A stretch of DNA of 28,367 nucleotides. Source: Phenylobacterium sp. (GTDB lineage Bacteria; Pseudomonadota; Alphaproteobacteria; Caulobacterales; Caulobacteraceae). Of this stretch, positions 1-8,233 are shown in pieces. Numbering within the stretch: position 1 is the first letter of the stretch; each line of letters starts with the position of its first letter. Under the pieces are notes generated by a model. The model had not been told where the DNA came from and ran no database searches. It saw nothing but the letters and a program-made list of their open reading frames with translations. Location: assembly GCA_019264505.1 (NCBI GenBank), contig JAHUZY010000514.1, positions 1 to 28,367 of the forward strand, given 5' to 3'. A program made the translations under genes and the position numbers.

Positions 1-55
1 CCCCCATGCTGAGCGCACGTTCTGCTTGCGCTGTGACTCCCAATGATCGAGGATT

Positions 56-85
56 CCCCTGCTGGCGCCGCAGCGTCAGCAGGGG
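56..85. repeat. Inverted repeat upstream of the sigma factor gene
   Basis: CCCCTGCTG at 56-64 is repeated as its exact reverse complement CAGCAGGGG at 77-85, with a 12-nt loop. No T-run follows, so a simple intrinsic terminator is not supported. It lies about 115 bp upstream of the sigma factor start and could be the end of the gene before the window or a regulatory site. No other feature was found in 1-201. Confidence 0.35.
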
Positions 86-201
86 CGTGGAAACCCCTGT
101 GCAAGGACAAGTCCGACGCCCGGCAAGCCTTATGGCTTGAGCTGCGGCGACGCCCCCCATGCATGGTGGTCAACGCCTCTCCTTCCGCGAGGAGGCGCGC
201 C

Positions 202-702
202 ATGGATGAAGACGTCGATCAGCATAGGTCTACCGAGCCGAGGGCGCTGGAGGCCCTCTACCGCCGCTATGCGGCCTGGTTGCGGCGCGCCTTGCGACGC
301 AGGTTTGGCGCCGACGCGGCCGATGACCTGGTCCAGGAAGCCTATCTCCGCCTCGCACAATCGCGGCAATCCAAGGTCATCGAGCACCCCAAGGCCTTCC
401 TCTTAAGGATCGCGGTCAACGCCGGCGTTGATCGGCAACGCTACGCCGAGCGTCGCTCAGGCGCTGGACCGGCGCTCGCTCAGGAGGATCCTGCCGACGC
501 CGTCGACCATGATGACCTGCTGATCCTCAAGGAGGCCATCCTTGGGCTCCCGCCCATTCTGCGGGACGTGTTCATCCTCAGCCGGTTTGAGGGCCTGACC
601 TATGGGGAAATCGCCGAACGCCTTGGCATCTCGGTCAAGACCGTCGAATGGCGCATGTCGCGCGCCATCGCCCTCTGTGCAGCCAGGCTTGCTGAGCGCT
701 AG
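202..702 (+). CDS. ECF-type RNA polymerase sigma factor (FecI-like)
   Basis: A 166-residue sigma-70 family protein of the extracytoplasmic function class, which would redirect RNA polymerase to a small set of promoters. Residues about 15-80 carry a region 2 pattern (LYRRYAAWLRRAL, then DDLVQEAYLRLAQ). Residues about 105-160 carry region 4 with its helix-turn-helix (LTYGEIAERLGISVKTVEWR). The start was chosen at ATG 202 because GGAGG lies at 191-195, six bases upstream; longer in-frame starts give an N-terminal extension with no family resemblance. FecI-type factors are often followed by a FecR-like anti-sigma and a TonB receptor. Neither is here: the next gene is convergent, so its regulator must lie elsewhere or upstream of the window. 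The target regulon cannot be told from the sequence. Confidence 0.9.
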   Translation: MDEDVDQHRSTEPRALEALYRRYAAWLRRALRRRFGADAADDLVQEAYLRLAQSRQSKVIEHPKAFLLRIAVNAGVDRQRYAERRSGAGPALAQEDPADAVDHDDLLILKEAILGLPPILRDVFILSRFEGLTYGEIAERLGISVKTVEWRMSRAIALCAARLAER

Positions 703-727
703 GATCGTCCCTTGGCGCCGACGATGG

Positions 728-1174
728 TCAGCACCAGGTGCTCTTTCGCCCCCTCCAGACCTTGGCGAGACCCTCTGAGACCAGGATTTCACCCACGTCG
801 ACGCCATCGACGCTGACATCTCGCAGAAGCCGGTCATACCGGTCCCGATCGGGCTCGTCTGGCCTGGGCGTCGTCGCGATGTGCGTCGCGCCCTCGACTA
901 GGTCGGTCAGGCGATCCTTGGCCGCCAGCGCCAGCTCGGCCTCACCGCCGCAGCTCGCCCTCGGGGGCAGTTCTGGGGCATCGATCCCGATCAGCCTGAT
1001 CCGCTCCCCCTCGGCCGTCCTTAGGGTGTCCCCATCGACGACCTGGAAGCTGGCGCGTGCCGGGACGCCGTCAACGGCCGTCGGCGCTGATCCATTGACG
1101 TGGAAGATCTCGAGCAGGGCGGCCGCGGCGATGAGGCCAACGACGACGAATGAGCCGAGCTTGGCGATGCTCAT
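728..1174 (-). CDS. Membrane-anchored thermonuclease (SNase-like) family protein
   Basis: A 148-residue staphylococcal-nuclease-like protein. A hydrophobic segment at about residues 6-22 (LGSFVVVGLIAAAALL) predicts a signal peptide or membrane anchor, so the nuclease domain should face the periplasm. The domain starts at VVDGDTL. It keeps the family's catalytic pattern: Arg in RLIGIDAPE with the following Glu, and the second Arg in DRYDRLL. These correspond to Arg35, Glu43 and Arg87 of the S. aureus enzyme. The C-terminus ends in KSTWC soon after the EGLAKVWR core, so the domain is complete but short. It lies 73 bp downstream of sfsA on the same strand and may be cotranscribed with it. Family members degrade DNA or RNA in a Ca2+-dependent way; the physiological substrate here is unknown. 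Confidence 0.85.
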   Translation of the reverse strand: MSIAKLGSFVVVGLIAAAALLEIFHVNGSAPTAVDGVPARASFQVVDGDTLRTAEGERIRLIGIDAPELPPRASCGGEAELALAAKDRLTDLVEGATHIATTPRPDEPDRDRYDRLLRDVSVDGVDVGEILVSEGLAKVWRGRKSTWC

Positions 1175-1247
1175 CTGTGCACGCCTCTGCCGGGTGCGCT
1201 GAGCCGCGCCCAGGCCCTCCCTCGTAAGCCTATGGTGGGAGCAGCCC

Positions 1248-2003
1248 TCATGACCGCGTCCAGGGGATGGGCGCGGCGATCCTCACGCCGGTTACATCCA
1301 TCTCGCAGCTGAAGACCATCACCTCGACCCCGGCGTCTGCGGCGCGCTCAAGGCCCGCGGCGAACTTGGGATCAAGATCATGGCAGGCGCTGAAGGCGAA
1401 GCAGTCGCTCCGCTGGACGACAAAGAGGACGACGGCCCGATCTCCGGCGGCGACCATCGCCTCGAGCTCATGAAGATGTTTGGCCGAGCGGGCCGCCACG
1501 CAATCGGGAAACTCCGCCAGCCCAGGCTGACGCATCAGGTGGCAGTTCTTCACCTCAAGCCAGGCCCGTTGGTGGGGCGGGGTGCGCGCCTGGGTCGGGC
1601 CCGACGCGCCTGTCAGATGGGAGGTCCCGGCGCCCTCCAGCAGGAAGTCGATCCGGCTAGCGACCCCATACTTCACCTCGCGACGACACAAATCATAGCC
1701 GCTCAGTTCGGGGATGGCGCCCGCCGCCAGCGCTTCAGCTACGATACGGTTGGGATGCATGGTGTTGACCCCCACCAGGCCGCCGTCGATCTCAACCAGC
1801 TCAAGGGTGTGAGCGAGCTTGCGCTTCGGGTCAGGGGAGAGGGAGACCCAAACGGGCAGGCCCGGCATGTTCAGGCCCAGCATGGCGCCTGGGTTGGGGC
1901 AGTGAGCCGTAATCCTGCGGCCATCATCGAGTTCGATATCAGCCAGGAAGCGCTTGTATCGCTCCAGGAGGATTCCGCGCTGAAGCGGGGAGACGAAGTT
2001 CAT
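1248..2003 (-). CDS. sfsA: SfsA family protein (sugar fermentation stimulation protein homologue)
   Basis: A 251-residue protein of the SfsA family, close to the usual length (about 230-250). The N-terminus has an OB-fold-like part ([18 protein letters not shown], then AHCPNPGAM). The C-terminal part carries a restriction-nuclease-like core: the acidic residue in SRIDFLLEG and the pair in [10 protein letters not shown]. The E. coli protein was named for raising maltose gene expression and binds DNA, but its true function is not settled. The start at 2003 has GAGG five bases upstream. The residues around 133-145 (a [16 protein letters not shown] loop) are longer than in many family members. 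It faces away from the conjugation module and is probably core chromosome flanking that module. Confidence 0.93.
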   Translation of the reverse strand: MNFVSPLQRGILLERYKRFLADIELDDGRRITAHCPNPGAMLGLNMPGLPVWVSLSPDPKRKLAHTLELVEIDGGLVGVNTMHPNRIVAEALAAGAIPELSGYDLCRREVKYGVASRIDFLLEGAGTSHLTGASGPTQARTPPHQRAWLEVKNCHLMRQPGLAEFPDCVAARSAKHLHELEAMVAAGDRAVVLFVVQRSDCFAFSACHDLDPKFAAGLERAADAGVEVMVFSCEMDVTGVRIAAPIPWTRS

Positions 2004-2093
2004 CGCAACCTCAATTCACAATACCGATTACCGCTGACCGCGCGCGCCCAAGGTCCGGAGCTTGGGCGCTAACTGCAGGTTTCGGCCCTGCCG

Positions 2094-2111
2094 ACCCGTA
2101 ACCTTACGGAT
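2094..2111. promoter_or_regulatory. Left copy of an 18-bp palindrome upstream of the mobilization operon
   Basis: ACCCGTAACCTTACGGAT contains the perfect inverted repeat CCGTAA-CC-TTACGG (2096-2109). It matches 16 of 18 bases of the copy at 14714-14731, in the same orientation. It lies 98 bp upstream of the chosen mobC start and 83 bp upstream of sfsA's start on the other strand. The palindromic shape and the placement upstream of both transfer operons suggest a binding site for a dimeric regulator. An attachment-site or oriT role is not excluded. Confidence 0.6.
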
Positions 2112-2208
2112 GGCCTTAGGACAACAGAGGGCGAATTCTGACGCTCCAGAGCAGCGCCGCGAGCCCCGAGGCGGCTCGCCCCTAAGCCTTCCGATTTCAG
2201 GGATCGTC

Positions 2209-2565
2209 GTGCCGGCCCGCCCAGACCGCGTTCAGATCAAGATTTCCCTTCGGCCCGCTGAGTACCGGCAAGCCCAGGCCGCCGCCAAGGCCGCTGGTCT
2301 ATCCTCAGCAGGATGGGTCCGGGCCCTGGTGAGGGCGCGCCTGTTCGCCCAGCCGACCTTAGGCGCGCCGGTGGATGTCGCCATGGCCGATGCCCTAACT
2401 GAGCTGCGCCGCATCGCGGTTGCTCTGACGCATTTGGCCAAGACGAATGGGGAGGCGGCCGGCGGGCAGGTCGAAACCCTCGCAGCAGAGGCTCAGTGCG
2501 CCAACCAGACGCTGCATGCCGTCCTTGCAGGAAATTTGCGGGACTTGGGCCATGAGAGCCTCTGA
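2209..2565 (+). CDS. mobC: MobC-like relaxosome accessory protein
   Basis: A 118-residue protein that would bind the transfer origin and help the relaxase nick it. The N-terminus RVQIKISLRPAEYRQAQAAA is the ribbon-helix-helix opening typical of plasmid MobC/relaxosome proteins, followed by GLSSAGWVRALVRARLF. The C-terminal half, TELRRIAVALTHLAK then a helical tail, matches the family layout (ELRRIGNNLNQIAR-like). I chose GTG 2209 with AGGGA at 2199-2203. An ATG at 2110 is in frame but overlaps the palindrome and would add a 33-residue tail with no family match. The stop overlaps the relaxase start by 14 bp, so the two are coupled. The symbol reflects role, not a specific plasmid allele. Confidence 0.75.
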   Translation: MPARPDRVQIKISLRPAEYRQAQAAAKAAGLSSAGWVRALVRARLFAQPTLGAPVDVAMADALTELRRIAVALTHLAKTNGEAAGGQVETLAAEAQCANQTLHAVLAGNLRDLGHESL

Positions 2566-3580
2566 CTTCCGTAGCCCGCAGGGCTTTGAGGACCGTCGAC
2601 CTGAACAGCCCCAGAACCGACGAACGCCAGCAGAGCTGCTCGGGGCGAAGGCGCCCCTGACAGGCGGCCAACGGGCCGCCCTATGGAGGATCGTCAGGGG
2701 TACGCCTCAAGCTGTTGTCATCGTTCCAACGGGACTAAAGACGGCCACCCAGCTGAGGGCCCACTTAAACTACATTTCTCGCCACGGAACCCTGCCTGTA
2801 CATGACGAAGCGTGCATCCCCCAGCCGGGTCCTGAGAGCGTGGGCGAGATGGTCGAGGCGTGGCGCGCCATAGATGGCCTCGACAGCCGTCGCCGAAGTG
2901 ACGCGCCATTGGCGAGGCGAATTGTCTTGAGTGGCCCCGCTGGGGCCGCGCCTGACAAGGTGGAAGCCGCGGCCCGCGCCCATTTGGCATACATGCACCC
3001 AGAGCATCCCTATGTCCGCGTCACTCACACCGATACGCCCCATCCTCACGTCCACGTGGTTCTCCGAGCGCTTGGACGCAATCGCCGTCGGCTGACACCG
3101 CAAACACGGGACCTGGAGCGCTACAGGGAGAACTTCGCCCAGGCCCTGCGGCAGGTCGGTATCGAAGCCGACGCCAGTCCGCGGTGGCTGCGCGGCCTCG
3201 CCGGGCGCGGTCTTGAGCCCGGCCAATGGCGCACCGCCAGGCGCTTCGAGCTGGACGGCGGGGAGCCTCCCAGGTGGCTCGAACACCAGGTCTCTGAGGC
3301 CTCCCAGATCGCCTTCGCTGCGCCCCCCGATCTTGACCGCGAGGTGCGGGTCTTGACCAGCCAGGGTCGCATCCGCCGCGCCTTCCTTGACTTGGCGTCT
3401 CGGCTGTCCGGCTCCCCCGAGCTCGAAGACCGGCGGCTAGGCCTTGCCATCCAGGGCTATGTCCGCGAGCTCCCGCCACCGGAAACCGAGCGCCTCACGC
3501 TCAGTCGTCAGATGCGGGCGCGAAATGCTGACCTAGGTGAGAGCGAACCGATCCCCCCACGACGCGAACGCCTCAGGTGA
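2552..3580 (+). CDS. Relaxase / mobilization nuclease (MobP/VirD2 type)
   Basis: A 342-residue DNA-nicking relaxase that would cut at oriT and pilot the strand into the type IV channel. Motif I with the likely nucleophile Tyr is in AHLNYISRHG (about residues 70-80). The metal-binding three-His motif is clear in HTDTPHPHVHVVL (HxDxxHxHxH, about residues 156-168). The C-terminal part after about residue 210 is basic and has no recognised helicase or primase domain, so the protein is short. ATG 2552 overlaps the mobC stop by 14 bp; an upstream in-frame start at 2447 would overlap mobC by over 100 bp and is unlikely. In many alphaproteobacteria a relaxase like this carries an LPD7 domain in the same chain. 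Here LPD7 is a separate gene on the opposite strand (3652-4314). Confidence 0.9.
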   Translation: MRASDFRSPQGFEDRRPEQPQNRRTPAELLGAKAPLTGGQRAALWRIVRGTPQAVVIVPTGLKTATQLRAHLNYISRHGTLPVHDEACIPQPGPESVGEMVEAWRAIDGLDSRRRSDAPLARRIVLSGPAGAAPDKVEAAARAHLAYMHPEHPYVRVTHTDTPHPHVHVVLRALGRNRRRLTPQTRDLERYRENFAQALRQVGIEADASPRWLRGLAGRGLEPGQWRTARRFELDGGEPPRWLEHQVSEASQIAFAAPPDLDREVRVLTSQGRIRRAFLDLASRLSGSPELEDRRLGLAIQGYVRELPPPETERLTLSRQMRARNADLGESEPIPPRRERLR

Positions 3581-3651
3581 TCGGCCCTAGTTGCTTGATG
3601 TCCGCCCACTTAAGGCCGCCCCCGTCTTGGGCCTGCCAGGGCGAACGCGGC

Positions 3652-4314
3652 TCACCTCTGCCGGTCCTGCGATCTTCGCAGTCGTTCAACCGACAGCGGC
3701 GCCCGAAGCGGATCGCCTTGACCATCTTGAGTGCGCAGCTGGTTGAATCGAGCCTGTGTCTGGGCCATCAATCTCTGCCGAATCTCTGGGCTGGCCACGC
3801 GAGCTGCAGCAAGGGTTTCGATGGCTCTCAGGGGCGACCATGAGGTCTGCGCTTGTTCATGGACGGCATGTCCTGGGACCCTGCCTCCGCGCTGCGCTTC
3901 AGGATCCTGCTCACTGGGGCGGCTTCCCTGTTCGGCCATTCGTCCCAGCACTTCCTGATCGCGTACACTGGGCTCATAGCCGCGCACCAGAAGCCCTTTG
4001 GCGCTAGCTGAGAGCCAGACGTCGCGCCGGAAGCCGTGATCGCCCTGCACCTCGATCGTGGTCCAACGCCGTCGTAGGGCGATCGCCACCATATCGGCGC
4101 TGGTCTGCCGATCCTCCCGGTCGGTTTGCAGGGCTCGCCCATAGTCCCGGATGACGGGGCGATAGGTGGTTCGGTCTGGATAGAAACCCAGGCCAGGCCC
4201 GCCACGGCCATCGACATAGTAGCGGCTCAGCAGTTCAGGGGGCACATCGGCCCGGACCGCGTCTCCAGCGCGGCTGATCGCCACCACGATATTGGGCGCC
4301 CTAGTCGCGGCCAT
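3652..4314 (-). CDS. LPD7-domain protein, relaxase-associated
   Basis: A 220-residue protein whose central part matches the large polyvalent protein domain LPD7 found in conjugative relaxases: YRPVIRDYGRAL, then MVAIALRRRWTTIEVQG, FRRDVWLSAS and GLLVRGYEPSVRDQ (about residues 50-130). The C-terminal 90 residues are polar and end in a basic RLRRSQDRQR tail. The start is ATG 4314, with GGAGG four bases upstream; it overlaps the virD4 stop by 14 bp, so it is the last gene of the virB/virD4 operon. LPD7 has no settled biochemical activity; it is usually attached to TraI-type relaxases. I infer that it acts with the relaxase encoded convergently at 2552-3580, perhaps by linking it to the VirD4 coupling protein. 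Confidence 0.75.
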   Translation of the reverse strand: MAATRAPNIVVAISRAGDAVRADVPPELLSRYYVDGRGGPGLGFYPDRTTYRPVIRDYGRALQTDREDRQTSADMVAIALRRRWTTIEVQGDHGFRRDVWLSASAKGLLVRGYEPSVRDQEVLGRMAEQGSRPSEQDPEAQRGGRVPGHAVHEQAQTSWSPLRAIETLAAARVASPEIRQRLMAQTQARFNQLRTQDGQGDPLRAPLSVERLRRSQDRQR

Positions 4315-6163
4315 TTGGCCTCCGGGGCGCACGGCCATAGGCCTGGTCGAGGTAATGGAGGCTCCAACGGCGCCAGGCCGCCTCATCGGCGTGGCTTGGG
4401 GGCGGGGGATCATAGCCCCCCGCTTCAAGCGCCGCGCAAATCTCCTCGGCCTCCACGGACGCTGAAGGGGCAGCGGCGTCTGCGGTTTCGAAACTGCCAG
4501 GTTCCGGCGAGAGGGCCGCAAATGGCAGGATGATCGGCGGCGGACAGATGCGGGCTTGGAAGGCCCGTTCGCGCCAATAGATAACCTTCTTTCCCCGAAT
4601 GGGCGGGACCCCGCCCCGCAGAACCAGCATGTCGTCCTGCGGCATGAGGAGCAGCTCCTGCGGCAACATGAGCGGGCGCCGCTGGGAGGACTCACTCAAA
4701 CTACGGCGACCGCTGGAGAAGCCGGCCGGCCGGCTGCGGGTCCTGGCGGTGAGCCCGTACTGACCGAGCCGCTCACTCAAGGTGCGGGCCACCTGGATGT
4801 CCTTGGGCGTGAAAATGACCTCGACGCCGCAGTTGGCGATGATCTCTTCAGCCAGCTCAGGCCCATAGAGGCCGCGCAGTTGAGCTGTGCTCTGCAAGAC
4901 CGGCATGAGCCGAAGCCCATATCCCGCGGCATAGGAGAAGGCGTGGGCCAGCACTCTGGCCGGACCGAGCCTGGCGAACTCATCAAGGATGACCAGGACC
5001 TGGTAGGGCTCATCATCGCCTGGAGGCCGCCGGGTATTGAGGTCGATCAGCTGCTGGAAGAACAGGTTATAGAGCGGGGCCAGTCGCGCCAGATTGTCAG
5101 GTGAGGCGCCGAGATAGATCGAAATTCGTCGGCGTCGCAGGTCCTCCAGGCTGAAATCGCTGGTCTCGGTCGCCGCACAAACCTGCGGGTGGATCCACAG
5201 CCCCATTTTCGAGGTGATGGTCTGCTTGATGGAGGCAAAGGTGTTGTCTGAGGCAGAGCAGAAGTCCGCCAGCGCCTGGGCGCAGGCGGGCCAGACGGGG
5301 TTACCGCTGGCCGCACGCTCGGCCACGAGCGCCGGCAGACGCCGCCGCGGATCGCCCCGGGTCAGCTCAGCATAGATGCCGCCGAGGCTGAAAGGCCGCC
5401 CCTCCAGCTGCGCCACAAGGGCGCCGACGCCGATGAACCCTGTCCGCGCCGCTTCAGCCCAGAAGGGGTCGGCGTTGTCGGGGGCGGGAAAGAGCATGGC
5501 GGCGATCTTCTGCAGCTCATCGATCACCCGAAAGGCGTCCTGGCGCGGGACATGGCCCAAGGGATTGAAGCTGGCGGTGCGCCCGTCCGGCGCAAAGGGG
5601 TCAAACAGGATGGCCTGCTGACCGCTGGCGGCCCGAAAGCCTGCGCTGGCGCCCCAGTTCTCCCGCTTGACGTCCAACACCACAGTGGAGTCTGGCCAGG
5701 TCAATAGGTTGGGGATCACGACGCCGACCCCCTTGCCCGACCGCGTCGGCGCGGCCAGCAGCACGTGTTCCTCACCGCCGAAGATCAAGAGACGTCTGCC
5801 GCGGCGCCCCAGGATGATACCGGTCGATTTCCGTAGGCCCGCCGCAGCGATTTCGCCTTCGTGGGCCCACCTGGCCGCCCCATGAAGCGGAGTGGTCTTG
5901 CGGACGAGCAGGACGGTGATCAGGCCCATGACGGCGAGGGCGGCCATCAGACCTTGTCCGAACCCTTCCCGAAGCGCCGGATCGGCCCTCGAGCGCCAGG
6001 CCCAAACCAGGACCTCTAAGGGGTTCAGGTTTGGGTCGAGCAAACCCAGTCTGGCCAAGGCGACCATCAGGGCGCAGCCGACCACCAGGCCGGCCGCGGC
6101 GACCAAGCCCAGAATGACGACAATGACCCTAGCTGGCGTGGAGAGCTGTGTGATCGGGCTCAT
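4301..6163 (-). CDS. virD4: VirD4/TraG-type coupling protein (T4SS ATPase)
   Basis: A 620-residue type IV coupling protein, the inner-membrane ATPase that recruits the relaxosome to the secretion channel. Two membrane segments lie at about residues 12-36 and 70-88. Walker A is APTRSGKG (138-145), followed by GVVIPNLLTW. Walker B is LVILDEFARLG at about residue 390. The DVKRENWGASAGFR and FNPLG motifs are typical of the TraG/VirD4 family. The start at 6163 has GAGG six bases upstream and overlaps the end of virB11 by 35 bp. The C-terminal part beyond about residue 540 is acidic and variable, as is usual for substrate docking. Its presence argues for conjugation rather than a purely effector-secreting system. 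Confidence 0.95.
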   Translation of the reverse strand: MSPITQLSTPARVIVVILGLVAAAGLVVGCALMVALARLGLLDPNLNPLEVLVWAWRSRADPALREGFGQGLMAALAVMGLITVLLVRKTTPLHGAARWAHEGEIAAAGLRKSTGIILGRRGRRLLIFGGEEHVLLAAPTRSGKGVGVVIPNLLTWPDSTVVLDVKRENWGASAGFRAASGQQAILFDPFAPDGRTASFNPLGHVPRQDAFRVIDELQKIAAMLFPAPDNADPFWAEAARTGFIGVGALVAQLEGRPFSLGGIYAELTRGDPRRRLPALVAERAASGNPVWPACAQALADFCSASDNTFASIKQTITSKMGLWIHPQVCAATETSDFSLEDLRRRRISIYLGASPDNLARLAPLYNLFFQQLIDLNTRRPPGDDEPYQVLVILDEFARLGPARVLAHAFSYAAGYGLRLMPVLQSTAQLRGLYGPELAEEIIANCGVEVIFTPKDIQVARTLSERLGQYGLTARTRSRPAGFSSGRRSLSESSQRRPLMLPQELLLMPQDDMLVLRGGVPPIRGKKVIYWRERAFQARICPPPIILPFAALSPEPGSFETADAAAPSASVEAEEICAALEAGGYDPPPPSHADEAAWRRWSLHYLDQAYGRAPRRPNGRD

Positions 6164-7130
6164 GCCATACCTCGGTCATACGAAATACGCCATCGACGCG
6201 GCGCAGTTGGACCACCACATCGATCAGGCGCCGCAGAAGCCGCGCCACGTCGTCGCCGCCCAGATGGCGGCCGGCGGCGGACTCGCGCACGAGCAGACCG
6301 AGCTGCTCAAAGGCGAGTTCGGCGCTGTCGGCGTGGATGGTTGTGATCGATCCAGGATGGCCCGTATTGACGTTGCGAAGATAGAGAAAGGCCGCCTCGT
6401 CCCTCAGCTCCTGCATCAGGATGCGGTCGGGGCGCATGCGAAGGGCGCTTTCCAGGAGATCCTTTGGCCCCGTGCGCGCGACGCCTTGCCCGTCCTTTGC
6501 ATAGAGGAGGTGGACGACATTACGGTGGGGCGGGGTGAGCTCCCGAGTGTCTTCGATCGTCACCAGGCGCTCTTGAGGCGGAATCTGCTCAATGAGCGCC
6601 TTGGCGAGCGTGGTCTTTCCAGAACCGGTCGCTCCGGAGATCAGGATGTTGCGGCGATTTCGGACCGCCTGCTGGAAGAAGGCTGGCCAATCGCCAGCCG
6701 CTTTCAGTGCGGTCAGCCGTTGATCCTCAGCGCTCCGTGCGCCTGAGGCCGCATTGACCTGCCCAAACAGGCCGCCCTTCTCCAGGGATTGAAGTGTCAT
6801 CCGTCGGCGAGACGGCTTGCGTAGGGTCAGTGAGACTTGGCTGGCCGCGGGCGGGATGATGACCTGGCACCGGACACCGCCAGGCAGGGTGGTTGAGCAA
6901 ATGGGATGAGCCTCGTCCACGTTCTGGCCTGAATAGGCTGCGGCCAGGTGCGCCAGGGTGGACAACCAGGTCGCCGACATCTGGGGCTCCTGGCGCCATC
7001 GCCAGCGTCCGCCTTCCTCGATGGCCAGCTCGCCAGGACGATTAACCACCAGGTCGGTGACGCCAGGGCGATTGAGCCATGCCTGGAGGGGATCCATGTA
7101 GCGACGCAGCACCATGTCTTGCGCCGCCAT
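6129..7130 (-). CDS. virB11: VirB11-type ATPase of the T4SS
   Basis: A 333-residue hexameric traffic ATPase that works at the base of the type IV channel. The N-terminal domain includes TDLVVNRPGELAIEEGGRW. Walker A is ISGATGSGKTTL (165-176). An Asp box (VTIEDTREL), a MRPDRILMQELR Walker B-like stretch and a STIHADSA-like His box (SITTIHADSAELAF) follow. These are the ordered motifs of the VirB11/GspE superfamily, and the length is normal. The start lies 2 bp after the virB10 stop without a strong ribosome site, so it is probably translated by coupling. It overlaps virD4 by 35 bp. Confidence 0.95.
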   Translation of the reverse strand: MAAQDMVLRRYMDPLQAWLNRPGVTDLVVNRPGELAIEEGGRWRWRQEPQMSATWLSTLAHLAAAYSGQNVDEAHPICSTTLPGGVRCQVIIPPAASQVSLTLRKPSRRRMTLQSLEKGGLFGQVNAASGARSAEDQRLTALKAAGDWPAFFQQAVRNRRNILISGATGSGKTTLAKALIEQIPPQERLVTIEDTRELTPPHRNVVHLLYAKDGQGVARTGPKDLLESALRMRPDRILMQELRDEAAFLYLRNVNTGHPGSITTIHADSAELAFEQLGLLVRESAAGRHLGGDDVARLLRRLIDVVVQLRRVDGVFRMTEVWHEPDHTALHAS

Positions 7131-7132
7131 GG

Positions 7133-8233
7133 TCAGCGCCCACGCAGGTCATAGACCCCAGAGAAGTCGAGGTCCTGAGTGACGAAGATGGAGACCTCCA
7201 AGCCCTGCGGCGCCACGAGCCTTGGAGGCAGATCGATCGAGGATTCCAAGGCCACGGTAGGCGCTTGCGAAGGGGCGACCCACACCTGGCCCTCTGAGGA
7301 CTGTCGCGGCGGTTGGACCTGATCAATCATCGACAGCAGCACCGCGCCGCCAAACCGAGACCAAAAGCGCGTATCAAGCTCACCAGCCAAACCTGAGCGT
7401 CCCAGGGCGTCGGCGGCTGGCGCGTCGAGCCAGATGGTGACGCCGGCTGGGGTCACGGCGCGCAGCCAGCGCACCAGCAGGCGTTGGTCGCCCCGGGCGA
7501 GGCCCGCATCGTATCGTCCCAACACCCTAGTCCCCTTCTCCAGGAGGACCGTCGCTCCATTTTCGGAATAGATGTCGCTGGGCAGGAGGCAGGTCGCATG
7601 ACCCGGGCGGCTGGAATCCAGGGCCGTCTGCAGCAGGCAGGGCAGGACCGCACCGGCCAGCAGCTGGTAGTTGCGGTTTCCCACCTGGGCAGCCTGAGAG
7701 CGCCCGATCCCCTCCTGCCCCGAGGTCTCCGCCCCGAGGCTGGTGCGCACCACAACGGGGCCGCTGTCGGGGACGAGTTCGGAGGCCGGAGCGGCCCCAA
7801 CCTCAGCGCTCATGGTGCTGCGATAGACCACAAGCGGGCCTGGGGTTGGCGGCGTGCTCGGTTGCGCCTCAGGGGCCGAAGCCGTGTCAGGACGTGCGGA
7901 GGGCGCGGGAAACATGGCGGCGCCAAGGGCGGCCTCATCTGATTCGCCCTCCGACAGGCTTGGCGCTCCCAAATCCGGATCGTCCGGGAAGGGCTGGAGG
8001 CTTTGGGGCTCGAACCTAACCACCTGCTTGGCGGGGCCAGCGGTCTGCGGCTGCGCGACGGGCGTCCGGTCGCTCTGGCTGACCAACAGGATGGCGCCCC
8101 CACCTAGCAGGCCCAGGACGATGATGATCAGGCTGCGGGACGGTCGATAGGTCAGCCCCTGGGCGATGGGAGAAATCGTGCGGTTGAGCGGTGCGGTATC
8201 TGGCCCTTCGGGGGGATCTGGGGTGTGGTTCAT
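7133..8233 (-). CDS. virB10: VirB10/TrbI-type T4SS channel protein
   Basis: A 366-residue envelope-spanning core protein. A cytoplasmic N-terminus of about 33 residues is followed by one membrane helix (LIIIVLGLLGGGAILLVSQ). A proline-rich periplasmic linker runs to about residue 185. The conserved VirB10 beta-barrel domain follows: LLAGAVLPCLLQTALDS, HATCLLPSDIYSENG and LLEKGTRVLGRYD, then GVTIWLDAPAADALGRSGL and FWSRFGGAVLLSMID. The ATG overlaps the virB9 stop in ATGA. Length and layout match VirB10/TrbI rather than the larger TraB. Confidence 0.95.
   Translation of the reverse strand: MNHTPDPPEGPDTAPLNRTISPIAQGLTYRPSRSLIIIVLGLLGGGAILLVSQSDRTPVAQPQTAGPAKQVVRFEPQSLQPFPDDPDLGAPSLSEGESDEAALGAAMFPAPSARPDTASAPEAQPSTPPTPGPLVVYRSTMSAEVGAAPASELVPDSGPVVVRTSLGAETSGQEGIGRSQAAQVGNRNYQLLAGAVLPCLLQTALDSSRPGHATCLLPSDIYSENGATVLLEKGTRVLGRYDAGLARGDQRLLVRWLRAVTPAGVTIWLDAPAADALGRSGLAGELDTRFWSRFGGAVLLSMIDQVQPPRQSSEGQVWVAPSQAPTVALESSIDLPPRLVAPQGLEVSIFVTQDLDFSGVYDLRGR

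Noticed and set aside
704..725. ATCGTC/GACGAT stem between the sigma factor and nuclease genes as a two-way terminator
   Set aside because: Six-base-pair stem with a 10-nt loop and no T-run on either side; too weak to annotate.
1380..2072. A 230-codon plus-strand frame opposite sfsA
   Set aside because: Antisense to a conserved family protein; no recognisable domain or ribosome site.
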